Below are positions 21,615-33,626 of a DNA stretch of 64,000 nt, piece after piece; position 1 is the stretch's first letter, and every line of letters starts with the position of its first letter. The position numbers and the translations under genes were made by a program. The notes beneath the pieces are model-generated. The model ran no database searches and had not been told where the DNA came from. It worked only from the letters and a program-made list of their open reading frames with translations. Source of the stretch: Parapristionchus giblindavisi (Eukaryota > Nematoda > Chromadorea > Rhabditida > Diplogasteridae); NCBI GenBank assembly GCA_943737045.1, contig CALSFV010000497.1:21856-85855 (forward strand). The letters run 5' to 3'.

Positions 21615-24600
21615 TCATTCACTCTTCATTTTGGACCAAAAACTATCGCAGAAATCGTCGTTGACATCGTCACAGTCGGTATCTTCGTCTTCCGACTCCG
21701 GACCACCAGTTAGAGTGTCGATAAACTCGTCCAGAGGAGTGATCTGAAATGTTTTTATTTATTTTTTTCATAAAATGTAACATTACATTACATTACATTA
21801 GAACAACTTTATTCAGCTAGAGACAGCTAGGTCTAAAATGTATTTATTTATTTTTTCGCACGATTCCAGAAGCGATCTCTATTGGTATCCAATATTGATG
21901 CTAGTTTATAGCTAAACCGTGAAACATAAGTATTTGCACAAAGTTTAGAAATTTTACATAATCATTGTCTGTACACATTTCACACATGCGTGGCATATAG
22001 GCAAAGCTTTATGGTGTCTAGACGTAGCGGCCGAAACACCATGAAGCGCATTATTACTTAACAGTTGTATTGTTACAATTATTTTAAATACGTGCATGCA
22101 TATCACTCCTGTACATTGTTTTACATATTAAAGGAATACCCCATGCTAATTTTACCCTACGCATTGCACAGTATTCTGGTCCAAGCCATTTTTCTTCGAA
22201 AGCAAGACAAAGGAGAGACCATTGTATTCGAGAGAGTTTGTATGTTGAGCGGTCGTTCTTGCTTTGAAAGTCATGAGAACGCTGTGATTGGCAATACTCT
22301 CTCGTAAACAAAGAAGGTGAGAGAGTATTGCCAGAGCGGAGAGATTCAAATTAGCTTGGGGCGTGGCTTTAAATGAATACCTCAATGCTGAATTTGACGA
22401 ACGGCAAGTAGTCCTCGCCGTACATGTACACGAAGGCTGCAGCCGCACATACGGCAGCCAGTGTGGCCGCGATCGCTGCCGGAATAAAGATGTCCAGTGA
22501 CAGCGTGAAGATGAACGAGTGTGACGGCAGATCGAACATGCCACCTGATAAACGCATTTATTGTTTTAGGCACAATATAACTAGCCTTTTTTAACTATAA
22601 CTTTTATAACTTTATAATATCTTTATAATAATATAAATAATAACTTTATAATAATATAACTTTTATAACTATATTTTTTTTAAATAATTTACATTTTATG
22701 TGCATGCAAACCTATACTTGTACATCTATTATTATAATATTGTTAATTTAATTTGTTCCCTACTCTTTGTTACTATTATAAAAGATTTATATCTTTGAAA
22801 GGGTCACCTCTCGGAGCGCCGAATTTGGCCACAAAATCAATGAATGAAGTGAGTTCAGTGGCGGGTTGGCGAGGAAAGGCACGCAGTTGATCACGGATCA
22901 TCGCCGCGTTGTGCTCGTATCTGAATTTGTTGTATTTCACATGTTTTTTAGCGTTTCAAAATTTTTTATTAAATGGAGAGTGACCTCTCTCAATGGCCTC
23001 TTCATTGCGCGCACTATTTCTCTGTTCTCTAACAACGAGAGAACGTATACCATTGAAGAGGCCGTTGACAAAGGTTTCGGTCCCTTTAAGATTAGTAAAG
23101 CTCACTTTCTTTCATAAAGCACTCGACTCAATGCTTCGCCGATTGTATCAGCATTCAGATATGCCTGAAAAAAAATTAACGTTTATTTCATTTTCAACCC
23201 GTGATCTCTTTTTATTCATTATTCATTCATTTTTTATCTATCTCTGGCAAAAATCACACCAAAAATATATCTCGCATATAAAGAAAGCGAGAGAGTGTGG
23301 CCAGGGCTGAGAGTTTAAAATTAGCTTCTGGTGTCGCCTTAATACCTTATCTACATAAACTGCAATTCCTCGTCGAACTGCAATAGCAGTGTTGTACTGC
23401 TGATCCGTGAACAAAGGAACAGCGACCATGGGTACACCTGAAGAATACTTAATGACTTACTAGTCACTTAATTAGTGATCTCCTTAGTTACTTAGTACGG
23501 TGTTGTCTTAAAGGGAGCGTAAGATCTCTCAATGGTCTCTTCGACGCGCTATGCTTTCTCGTTGTTAGAAATCAGAGAAATAGTGTGTGCAATGAAGATA
23601 CCATTGAGAGAGGTCCCTTTAAGTAACTAAGCTTACCAGCTAATGCAGATTCGAGCATACTGTTGAGACCTACGTGAGAGATGAACGCCTTGGTGCTGGG
23701 ATGGTCTGAAGTGATCAACGGATGTTTGTTTTGATTACGTTTAAAATAGATTTTTTTTCATAAAATTTATTCCAAGCACAATTATTTTCTGTGCAGGAGT
23801 ACAGTCCCGCACGATCGCCCTCCCTAAAGTCGGGCCGCCGCGACATGATTCATGTCGCCTCATGTCGCATCCTTCTAAAATACTTTTAAAATATTTCATT
23901 AGCCGTGGTCATTGCATCATCAGATAAGATTGCTGACCCTGCGAAAACGATTTTCTAGCAAATGTGTTTTAGAACGGATTGGAAGTATTGTATTTGGAAG
24001 TATTGTAATTATTCGCAAAATACACGAGAAAATACAAAAGAAATTCCGCAGAAAGCGTCCAAAAACTTGTTCGTGAGAAAATCGATTTCGCAGGGTCAAT
24101 GAAAAGTGCGGGAAATTCAAATTTGCAGGGATTACGGTAGCAAAATAAGCCATGATCCTTCAATAACTCTGTCCAGAGTTAACCAATTTTATTCGTTTCA
24201 ACGGTGATCTTAATCTTATCTGATGATGCCATGATCAGAGCTAATGAAATGTTTTAAAAGTCTTTTAGAAGGATGCGACATGAATCTTGTCGCGGCGGCC
24301 CGCTTTTAGGGAGGGCGATCCTGCGGGACTGTAAGCACTTCAAATATTTCAATTGAATCCTTAACGTTCAAATGAAAAAAAAAGAATATAAAATGAAAAG
24401 TGCTCACTCAATAAGGTCTTCTGCGGTAGCCACTTGAACGGGTAGACGTTCGAGTGATTTCTGAATAGTTTAAATTTTAATCTGTTTTTGTGCAACAATT
24501 TTGTTAGATATATCTAAAGGGAGCGTTACCTCACTCAATGGTCTCTTCATTGCACACACTATTTTTCTGTTCTCTAACAACGAGAGAGCATTGCGCGTCG

Positions 24601-27600
24601 AAGAGACTATTGAGAGAGGTTAAACTTCCTTTAAATCCTTGCCTGAAGACATCATGATGCTGCTCCGCATCATCAAATTTCCAAATGAAGTCAAACTCGG
24701 GAAACCGGGCAAAGGCAGATCTGCAATATTTTCCTACATGAGGTACAAGAATATTTTTTCTTGAAACTTGCTGAGTGTCTTTCTTGAACATGCACTCAGG
24801 AACTCGTCAGTACATATTTGTTTACCAATTTGCATAAATAATTTACAAGAATGCATGGAGCAGGTCTCCCTCGATGAATACAGTACGTGCGAGTGTTCCG
24901 AATGATATAATAACCACCGGTCGAGAGTTATCCATGATCTTCAAGTATAAATTGATTTATTGATTAAAGCGATACCCCATGTTAATTTGAAGCTCTCCGC
25001 TCTGGCCACACTCTCTCGCTTTCTTTGTCTACGAGAGAGTATTGCCAATGCGGAGAGTAAAATTAGCTTGGGATGTGTCTTCAATGGATTTTTTCTTGCA
25101 TTCTAAACCCCTACACAACGCTAGAACGAACAGTGCGAATTCCAATTGATAAAAAATTATTATTCTTACAAAATTTAATAAGTAATAATAAATAATAATT
25201 TCAATAAATATAGTACAGAATAAATAAATAAATTAGGCAGAATAAATAAAATAAATAAACAAATTAGGCTTACGTCCATCAGCTCTTGCTTCACAGTTTC
25301 CTTTCTCTCAACGTTCTCGGCTAACCCACCGATATGGAGAACCTATTTAAATAATGACTATTATTAATTATTATTTTAATTATTATTTATTTATTTATTT
25401 ACTCTATTTACATTTACACAACAAAATAACAACAAATATAACATCCTGAATACAGCCTGATTTTGACCATCGAGTAGAGAGGTTCACTGTCTAGAACCTA
25501 TGGCCGAAACAGTTTACCTCTGAATTGTATTGGGCACATTTGAATTTTTTGATATTTCATCATTTTTTTCCTAGAAAATTGAAATTCAAACGCATTGGTA
25601 ATGCATAGAAGAGAAGAGCCACATACTCCGCAATTTTAGGTGGGCCAATAATTTGGTCGAACATTTTTGGGTGCCTAAAATTTGGCTACCAGACAAGCCC
25701 CACTTTTAAAGTTGAGTCAATAATTTGGTGGTTGAGCCAATAATTTGGTTCGAAGTGGGGCTGTTATTTTTGTCTAAAATTTTAGCCCCACTTCGAACCA
25801 AATTATTGGCTCAACCACCAAATTATTGACTCAACTTTAAAAGTGGGGCTTGTCTGGTAGCCAAATTTTAGAGTCAACTTTTACGTTCCACCAAATTATT
25901 GGCCCCACTTCGCCCAAATTATTGGCTTCCCTAAAATTGCGGAGTAGACCCGAGTAATGAAATAAATGCCTTATGAGTTGTAGGTCGCGGCATCTCTAGC
26001 AACGAAGGAGTATTGACCAAGATGAGTGCAGCACTCTTGACGAGGTCTTCCAGATGAGGCATCTCCGGGTAATACTTGCGGAAGATTGCAGTCTGATATA
26101 TCAGTTAGTTAGGTCATACGGTTTCCAATAGTTACTGAGTCACAGTATCTGACCAGATTAATCAATCTGGCCCTGAAAAATATACGATATGATACAGTAA
26201 ACCAAGGAAACAAAATAATTTTTTTCACACAGGACAGATTAAATTTAGCTTCAGGGGTAAATTACATGGTAATAAAACCAAATAATAATATAATAATAAT
26301 ATAATAATATAAACAAAATACATTCTCATTACATTTTTATCAGCGAATCTTCGATAGATCCAATAGTTGAGCGCGTGAAGGGCCGTGTTGTAGACCCGAC
26401 GATAATAGGAGAGATCTGGAGCGGCCAACGAGCCCTCGCCATCTAGACAACCTGAGAAAGATCAAAGATCAAAGAGCAAGGAAGATAAGGACGTCAGATA
26501 AAATTTGACATGTATAACTTTCACTTATTCACGACGTTTTCAATTTATAAGATTTTTTATTGGTTATTTTAAAACGCCTGTCGGCATTCTTTCGAGATTG
26601 ATTTACGTACATCATTACAGATAATGGCTCGTTAAAAAATAGTGGAAAACCGAAATCGGCGACTTTCCACCCGTTAAAAAAGTACCCGGAAAGTCGAAAA
26701 TGGAAACAGGAAATTTGAATTCGCGCGCGCGCAAAGAGGTTGCGGCAATTCAAATTCCGACTTTCTGACAGCGAAATTCCATATTTTAGCGAGCAGGAAG
26801 TTGAATTTCCATTTTAACTGCTAAAAATCACTGGCGGAAAGTCGGAATTTGAATTCCCGCACCTCTTTGCGCGCGCGAATTCAAATTTCGTGTTTCCATT
26901 TTCGACTTTCCAGGTACTTTTTTAACGGGTGGAAAGTCGCCGATTTCGGTTTTCCACTATATTTTAACGAGCCATAATATTTAATGAATTAGGTACGAAT
27001 TAGGTAATTAGGTATTAGTTAAGTACTACATTCACTTTTCCCCTCTTTTCCTTTTTTAACTTACTTGTCACATAGGATACCGGCGTGGGAATATTGAACA
27101 TGGATGCGAATGCAGGCTGAAACGGAATGGCTGTGGAGAGCACGTAGTGACGAACGCCCAGGATGTAGAGGATGCCGTAGCCGTGAAAGCCGTACGCCTG
27201 AACAACTGTCTTTACAATGATTAATATTATTATTAAAATGGTAAAATGTGATCTAGTTATTTTTTAAGAGATTTAAGGATTTAATTTAAGGATAAAGGAA
27301 GGATATTATGATGGAATAAAGAATAAAAAAAGAATAAGAATAAGACCTTACTTCAGAAATTCCGATATCATAGTCCTCCTCTCTACCCAATTGCTCCAGA
27401 AGTTCTCGAGACGCCAACACATCTGAATGATTTATCACTTAGCACTTACGACTTTAAGGTCTAAGTACGGCTAAGTCTAACGACTTATCACTTAAGTCCA
27501 CTTAGCATTTACGACTTTTAAGGTCTAAGTACGGCTAAGTCAGGTACTTACCATGACAGGACTGATCGAACGCCTGGGTTACGTTGATGAAGAAGCTGGG

Positions 27601-29617
27601 CGTCTCGACGTTGAATGGCTTGAACGGATTCACCCGAAAGGCCATGTCATTCCAGATATTGCGAGCCACGGAGGGAATGAAATAGTGACGGTGGGCCTGC
27701 AGTTCATTGTCATTGTCATTGTCATTGGCATTGTCATTGACATTGACATTGTCATTGATACTGTCACTGTCAAATTGACAGTGTCAATGTCACTGTCACT
27801 CACGCAATGTTATTATTATTACCATTGCCTTTTCAATATTACTGTTACTATCATTTTCGTATTGCTAATATGATTTTGTAAATAAATGGTTTCAGGGACA
27901 GTAACGTGATGCTAAAAAGTACAAAGAAAAGAAAAAAAATGCGAGAGATTGTGTAAAATTATGAAAGCTTTCCCTGCTTTTCATTGTTGGAGTAGCTTAG
28001 AAAAAATTATAATTATGCAATAAATAATAGTCCACCTTTCTACTGCCATTCGTTCTAATAGCGTCATCTTGTTGAACTTGGAAGAAGTGCTGAATTTAAC
28101 TCGTTTTAAATCTTATGACATTTTTAGCAGATCTAAAGCCTTAATTGCTAAGTCGAGTCATAATGCTGAAATCAACTCCTAAGCTAACTGTTAAGTTCTT
28201 TAAGTTTAAGTTAAGTTAAGTTCTGTAAAGTAGTTAAATTGTTAAGCTAAGTTAAGTCGTTAAATAGTTAGTTAAGTTCCTAGTTACTAACGACAGTATG
28301 TCCAGCATCCGCTAGAGTGTCCGCGATTGATCCCGAGAACATGGTGTGACTCGTACCGAGATTGTAAGAGACCACAGCGATCTTTGCTCCTTAAATGTGA
28401 CTTATTGACCTAACCAGCCTTATCTTAAGTCGGTACGGTACTTTGCGTTAAGCATAACTATGGAGGGAGGCACACTAGGGTGGCGAGAATTGCTCTCGAA
28501 TGAGCCTCTTTTGTAGTCTCTATCGAGTCGAGGTCGAATGGAGAGGATATTCGTTCCCCTTGGCAGTCTCTATCTCTCTCCCTCGGATAATCGTTTTTAG
28601 GTCGAATCGAAGTCGAGTCGAGCGTTTTTCAAGGCCGTGTTTGAACAAAACTAGACAAATTATGTATATTTGAAATCAACATAACGAGATCTTTAAAATG
28701 ATACACAATTCGCATCAAATAATTCAAATTCAAATTTCTCTTTTTCTTTGATGAGTACCGTATCCCAATACATTAAATGGGATATGAGTGAGATTGAAGA
28801 GTTTAAATCTGATGACGAATTGGAACTTTAATAATAGTTTTGTCATAATGATTGTTATCAAATTAAGATTATTATTGTATCATAAACCAACAAATTATTA
28901 ACAAAACATTTTTTGAAAAAATTGTTAAATTTGGCTTCGTTTTATAGCACTTAATGAGCTCATTAAATTAATATTATTAATAGATGTACAAGAATAAGTA
29001 TGCATGCACTTTAAATATAAATTTTTTTGATTAAATAAGTTAACTAGCAATGTGCCTTATGGTGTTTCGGCCGCTACGTCTAGACACCATAAAGCGTTGC
29101 CTGGTGTCGCGGCCATCTTCAGTAGACAGCACCAGGTCTTTCTAGAACCTTTATAAAACTAGATTTTAATATGAAAGTGTAAAATTGTTTTAATTCTACA
29201 ACTAAACTATTAAATCAAGGAAAACTACTTAATTAGTTAGTGTCAGAAGTTTAAAAAGTTTTGAATATGGTCAATACAGTGCTGAGAAAAACCTTTCCAT
29301 TCGATTTCGACTCGACTGTTTTTTGACTATTCGAGACAATGACCCCCTCTCCCGGCTCATTCGATGAGAGAGAGATCGTAAATGCCTCTCTCCCCGATAA
29401 CTCGGCCAAGACTGCCAGTGGGAACGAATACTCTTGCGCCATTCTTGCCACGCTAAGGCACACCCCAAGCTTAATTTACTCTCCGCATTGGCAACAATCT
29501 CTCGTAGACAAAGAAAGCGAGAGAGTGTGGCCAGAGTTTAGAGTTTCAAATTAGCTTTAAGGACAACGTACCATTTGCGAGAGACAACAACGTCAATGCC
29601 GTCAGATAGAACAGCAT
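21615..29617 (-). CDS. UDP-glycosyltransferase (nematode UGT family), motif-complete
   Basis: Exons in transcript order are 29617-29572, 28389-28292, 27696-27552, 27422-27352, 27197-27065, 26451-26333, 26092-25970, 25342-25274, 24938-24847, 24720-24643, 24460-24408, 23705-23637, 23437-23346, 23164-23106, 22920-22808, 22544-22381 and 21743-21615. All phases match, giving 550 residues. It has a short signal peptide (MLFYLTALTLLSLA), the catalytic-His motif TSHTMF, the donor-site block FKWLPQKTLLNHPST then SHVGLNSMLE, GVPMVAVPLFTDQ, an anchor (AAIAATLAAVCAAAAFVYMY) and a short acidic tail. It is probably an ER-lumenal glycosyltransferase acting on lipophilic substrates. Two introns begin with GC instead of GT (after 25970 and after 24643), each next to an inserted element. 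It is convergent with the degenerate UGT at 10933-19919, with similar exon borders, so the pair probably arose by inverted duplication. The start ATG is preceded by ATTACAG within five bases. Confidence 0.9.
21990..22125. repeat. Dispersed hairpin repeat E, copy
   Basis: Carries TATGGTGTCTAGACGTAGCG and the CGTGCATGCATA tail, in the last intron of the intact UGT. Confidence 0.6.
22128..22372. mobile_element. Family A hairpin MITE interrupted by element P1
   Basis: A normal family A copy split at 22166. Its right TTAA lies nine bases from a UGT splice donor. Confidence 0.85.
22167..22286. mobile_element. Element P1
   Basis: About 120 bp, ends CACAG and CTGTG, flanked by a 4-bp duplication ATTG within a family A hairpin. 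A second copy is at 30053-30172. Confidence 0.8.
22969..23089. mobile_element. Family B hairpin MITE
   Basis: Somewhat diverged arms; TTAA ends kept. Confidence 0.85.
23268..23342. mobile_element. Family A hairpin MITE, right half
   Basis: Only AAGAAAGCGAGAGAGTGTGG to the right end CGCCTTAA remains. It abuts a UGT splice donor at 23345. Confidence 0.8.
23508..23622. mobile_element. Family B hairpin MITE
   Basis: Slightly shortened right arm; ends 14 bp before a UGT exon border. Confidence 0.88.
23802..24331. mobile_element. Foldback element N (Tc1/mariner-like ends)
   Basis: TA-flanked ends CAGTCCCGCACGATCGCCCT and mirror; arms include GGGCCGCCGCGACA. It is in a UGT intron and has no coding capacity. 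Confidence 0.85.
24513..24634. mobile_element. Family B hairpin MITE
   Basis: Its right TTAA ends eight bases from a GC splice donor of the UGT (exon start 24643). Confidence 0.88.
24964..25084. mobile_element. Family A hairpin MITE
   Basis: Left TTAA, right end diverged to TCAA; close to the family consensus. Confidence 0.88.
25470..25530. repeat. Hairpin motif of the repeat E group
   Basis: GTTCACTGTCTAGAACC opposite GCCGAAACAGTTTACCTC; the same design occurs at 15910-15940. Confidence 0.45.
25630..25945. mobile_element. Foldback element L
   Basis: Long hairpin built of repeated CCAATAATTTGGT words, centre near 25765, ends CCGCAATTTTAGG and mirror. It lies 24 bp from a GC splice donor of the UGT. 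Confidence 0.88.
26624..26976. mobile_element. Foldback element M
   Basis: Ends ATGGCTCGTTAAAAAATAG and mirror; inner arms contain GAATTCGCGCGCGCGCAAAG. It is in a UGT intron. Confidence 0.88.
28440..29465. mobile_element. Possible element with inverted ends GGCACACTAGGGTGGC / GCCACGCTAAGGCAC
   Basis: About 180 bp at each side show inverted similarity (CGAATGAGCC, GTCGAATCGAAGTCGAGTCG). The interior includes a repeat E copy. Ends are imprecise. Confidence 0.5.
28960..29170. repeat. Dispersed hairpin repeat E, inverted copy
   Basis: Near-complete reverse complement of 34030-34235, including the hairpins TGGTGT..ACACCA and CCTGGTGTCGCGGCCATC. Confidence 0.7.
29453..29560. mobile_element. Family A hairpin MITE
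   Basis: Right TTAA is at 29557-29560, about ten bases from the first UGT exon's donor. Confidence 0.85.
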
Positions 29618-29705
29618 GATTACTGTAATGGAGAAGAGTTGATAAAATATTAACAAGGGGATGCTCCCAACTTGTCCTGGCCATATGATATGAGCTGGCA
29701 GTAGC

Positions 29706-30046
29706 ATGACTAGAATCAGTTTTCGATGGTTATTTCGAATCCGTATTCAGAAAGTGCCTAATCGACCTCTGTTTCGAGAAAATCGGTATTGAAATTTGGC
29801 TTGTTAATTCGAAAATTCGTGTATTTTCCCTCACAAACTATCTGGATTGCATCGGGCAGATCCGGTGATGAAAGGAAGACTAATGGGAGAGTTTATAGAT
29901 TTGTTCACCAGCCCACGCGGACGGTTTGCGCATGAAACCACACGAATTTCCGAATCAAAATATCGATTTTCTCGAAACTCAGGTCGATTAGGCACTTTCT
30001 GAAAACGGATTCGTAATCAGCATCGAAAACTGATCCTAGTAATGCT
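29706..30046. mobile_element. Foldback element O
   Basis: Ends TAGAATCAGTTTTCGATG and mirror; arms carry AGTGCCTAATCGACCT. It is upstream of the intact UGT. Confidence 0.85.
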
Positions 30047-30052
30047 ATTGAT

Positions 30053-30172
30053 CACAGCGTTCTCATGACTTTCAAAGCAAGAACGACCGCTCAACATACA
30101 AACTCTCTCGAATACAATGGTCTCTCCTTTGTCTTGCTTTGGAAGAAAAATGGCTTGGACCAGAATACTGTG
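30053..30172. mobile_element. Element P2
   Basis: Reverse-complement copy of P1; flanks TGAT/TGAC suggest a 4-bp target duplication with one change. Confidence 0.8.
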
Positions 30173-30318
30173 TGACATCTCATATGGCCAGGACAAGTTG
30201 CGAGCATCCCCTTGTGAGCGCTGTAATTTCACACTTATATGGGATATTATACTGTACTCAGTGAAAACTGAAATCCGATCTCTAAATAGTAAAGCGGTTC
30301 CAAGGGAAATTTTAAACT

Positions 30319-30348
30319 GATTCAAATTAGTTCAGGGTGTCACTTTAA
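30319..30348. mobile_element. Family A hairpin MITE, right-end remnant
   Basis: Only TTCAAATTAGTTCAGGGTGT and CACTTTAA remain. Confidence 0.6.
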
Positions 30349-30458
30349 CCATTTTCTCGTACAATAGAAATCATTAGAGAAAATCTCAAACTGCCCTCTC
30401 TCATATACAGAAATAGTGTGTTATAATATTATGATGAGATTATGAACAGGGCTTTTGC

Positions 30459-30556
30459 ATCGTTACATTAGCCTTACGTGCCTACGCTGTAACCTTCTCC
30501 TCCGTCGTTACGGCGGAGGTTACGGCGTAGGCATGTATGGCTAATGTAACGATGCA
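30459..30556. mobile_element. Foldback element G1
   Basis: Hairpin; ends TGCATCGTTACATTAGCC and mirror, core GCGGAGGTTACGGCGTAGGC. A second copy lies within K2. Confidence 0.85.
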
Positions 30557-31287
30557 TTCGTAATAGTATTCAACTCACTTTACCGAAGTCGAGACTGTCC
30601 CTCTGCCTCATACACTGTGAGGTTGATATGATAACGTTTTTGTTTTCGTTTTTCTCCCTGTAATGATTTTTTTCAGGGCAATTAACCGGCTTCCTTACCC
30701 ATTCCGCTGTCTCTCTCGCTCTCTCTCGCTATCTAGCCCACTCTCTCGCTCACCTCCACCCTCTATTCGCTCACCTCTGGCCGTATTTGCGACAGTCAAA
30801 ACAAGTTCCTGATATGCGGTCACTTCGTCGTGTCTGTTAAAAGTCATACTGATATTAATCAACGAATAATATTTTCCCGGATGGCACATTTCGAAATGAG
30901 AGGTGTGGTGAATCTGTGCTAGAGGACATTGGCAGGACTATAAATAATGCAAAATATTAGAGATTATGATCTAGAGTGGAAGTAAAATCACAGAGATACG
31001 GGTGAAACACAGTTCTTGCACTAATGAGGCACAACAAAAATATGACAGTCGAATCAAAGATCAGATCATACAACAACAGTTAACTGATCACAAAACACGA
31101 GTGATAGAGGTTCATCGATGTGCTGAGGATGGGTGTGGAAGGAAAGGTGAAAGATATTATGTGTGGATATTACTGGCGATTACGGGAATTGGGAATAAGA
31201 TGATCAATTTGTCTATTCCTGCACGGAATGTGAAAAAATGAAAAACATTTTTTGGAAAAGAAGTAGAAAGTGTAAAATTAAAATTCT
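30557..31287. other. Gene-free stretch upstream of the intact UGT
   Basis: GAGAGA-rich segment at 30700-30770 and AT-rich DNA. Open frames present are short and have no supporting features. Confidence 0.4.
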
Positions 31288-31404
31288 TTAAAGGCACACC
31301 CCAAGCTAATTTGAAACTCTCCGCTCTGGTTACACGCTCTCGCTTTCTTTGTCTCGTAGAGAGTATTGACCATGCTTGTCGTGAAATTAGCTCGTGGTCT
31401 TTAA
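31288..31404. mobile_element. Family A hairpin MITE
   Basis: Shares its right TTAA with the left TTAA of the large palindrome S. Confidence 0.85.
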
Positions 31405-33626
31405 GAGACCGGCTCGGTAAGACTCGAGCATGGTCCGGACATTCGCGAGGACTTTCGATCTGGGCCTCAATACTTTCATCATAGACACATACCGGGGGGA
31501 GACCGATGAAAGTTATAGTGAAAATGCCCTTGGGCTCAAACCCGGCTCACATATGTCGCATAAAATAAAAAATTGAAAAATTCATAAATTTTCAAGCGTG
31601 ATAGCTAGCACTTTTATTTCTTTTTATTGGTGAATAACATGTCATGCACTCTTATAAACACAGCTGAACAGCAATATCTTATCGTTTTGAATATGTTTTT
31701 TCGTGTCTGATTTTCAGATTTTTTTCCTTCTATCCTCGTTGAAGAGATACTGCAAGAAAATTCATAGTGCATATTGTAGCCCTGACGATTATGTACATGG
31801 TGGTCATATTCCCTTGGCCAGCCAGTTTGTCATAAGCCTCGAGAATTGCAACTGAATGTGAGATATGTGTAAATTGCAAAAATCGAAAATTAAATTTCTT
31901 GAAATTCGCAAGAGCAAGAGTTAGCTTTATAATGTAATTTTACTCGTAGTGATGCGCGTACATAGGAAAAATATACAAATAGACTCAGACTACATTTTTT
32001 TTAAATTTAGAAAAATAATTATTTTATTTTTATTTTTTCAACTCCCACATTCAGTCGACCGTCAAGGCAAGTTGATTCATAGGGCGGATGGTGGCTCTTG
32101 CATGTGTGTTTGCAGAAACGACTGCAACGTGAAGAATCGTCGTTTCGCAGATCTCGAATTTATTTTTTTAATTATCAAACTTGAATATTTATATGTTTCT
32201 TTCATATAAATCGGTTGGAAGGTGGCGTATGGGAACCAAAGTTGTACCATTGCTATCAGTAGGAGTGTACTGTACTGCACTACTGTAACCGTCAGGAATC
32301 ACGAACTAACTTTTTTTTCAGTCGACCCCCGATTCTCAACCATGACCCGGGGTTCATGGTTGAGAATGGCTGAGGTCGAAAAAATCATGATGATCCCAGA
32401 CCAAATACTATTTGGCATTATATCAATAGTGGGCCAACTTTTATTTTTATGGATACCATTACTCGAATTACCGTAATCTAGCTACCGTATCCTACAATAA
32501 TGTGGTGAGATTCTCGGAAAATTCAGGTGCGTGCATTACTATTACGGTAATTCGAGATATGGTATCCATAAAAATAAAAGATGGCCCATTATTGATATAA
32601 TGCCAAATAGTATTTGGTCTGGGATCATCATGAATTTTTCGACCTCAGCCATTCTCAACCATGAACCCGGGGTCATGGTTGAAAATAATGGGTCGACTGA
32701 AAAAAAGATCAGTTCGCGATTCCTGATGATTATGGTATTCAAGTACAGTTCACTCCCACTGATCAAAATGGTACGGCTTTGGTTGCCATACGCCACCTTC
32801 CAACCGATTTATGTGAAAGAAACATATAAATATTCAAGTTTGATAATTAAAAAAATAAATTCGAGATCTGCGAAACGACGATTCTTCACGTTGCAGTCGT
32901 TTCTGCAAACACACATGCAAGAGCCACCATCCGCCCTATGAATCAACTTGCCTTGACGGTCGACTGAATGTGGGAGTTGAAAAAATAAAAATAAAATTAT
33001 TATTTTTCTAATTTTTAAAAAAATGTAGTCCAAGTCTATTTCTATATTTTTCCTATGTACGCGCATCACTACGAGTAAAATGACATTATAAAGCTAACTC
33101 TTGCTCTTGCGAATTTCAAGAAATTTAATTTTCGATTTTTGCAATTTACACATATCTCACATTCAGTTGCAATTCTCGAGGCTTATGACAAACTGGCTGG
33201 CCAAGGGAATATGACCACCATGTACATAATCGTCAGGGCTACAATATGCACTATGAATTTTCTTGCAGTATCTCTTCAACGAGGATAGAAGGAAAAAAAT
33301 CTGAAAATCAGACACGAAAAAACATATTCAAAACGATATGATATTGCTGTTCAGCTGTGTTTATAAGAGTGCATGACATGTTATTCACCAATAAAAAGAA
33401 ATAAAAGTCCTAGCTATCACGCTTGAAAAGTTATGAATTTTTCAATTTTTTATTTTATGCGACATATGTGAGCCGGGTTTGAGCCCAAGGGCATTTTCAC
33501 TATAACTTTCATCGGTCTCCCCCCGGTATGTGTCTATGATGAAAGTATTGAGGCCCAGATCGAAAGTCCTCGCGAATGTCCGGCAGGGGGTCAAAATGCT
33601 CGAGTCTTACCGAGCCGGTCTCTTAA
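31401..33626. mobile_element. Large palindromic element S, 2.2 kb, TTAA-flanked
   Basis: Ends GAGACCGGCTCGGTAAGACT and mirror, both next to TTAA. Two arms of about 1.05 kb are almost identical and meet near 32500. The open frames in each arm (31949-32209 and 32809-33069) are mirror copies without recognisable domains. Confidence 0.92.
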
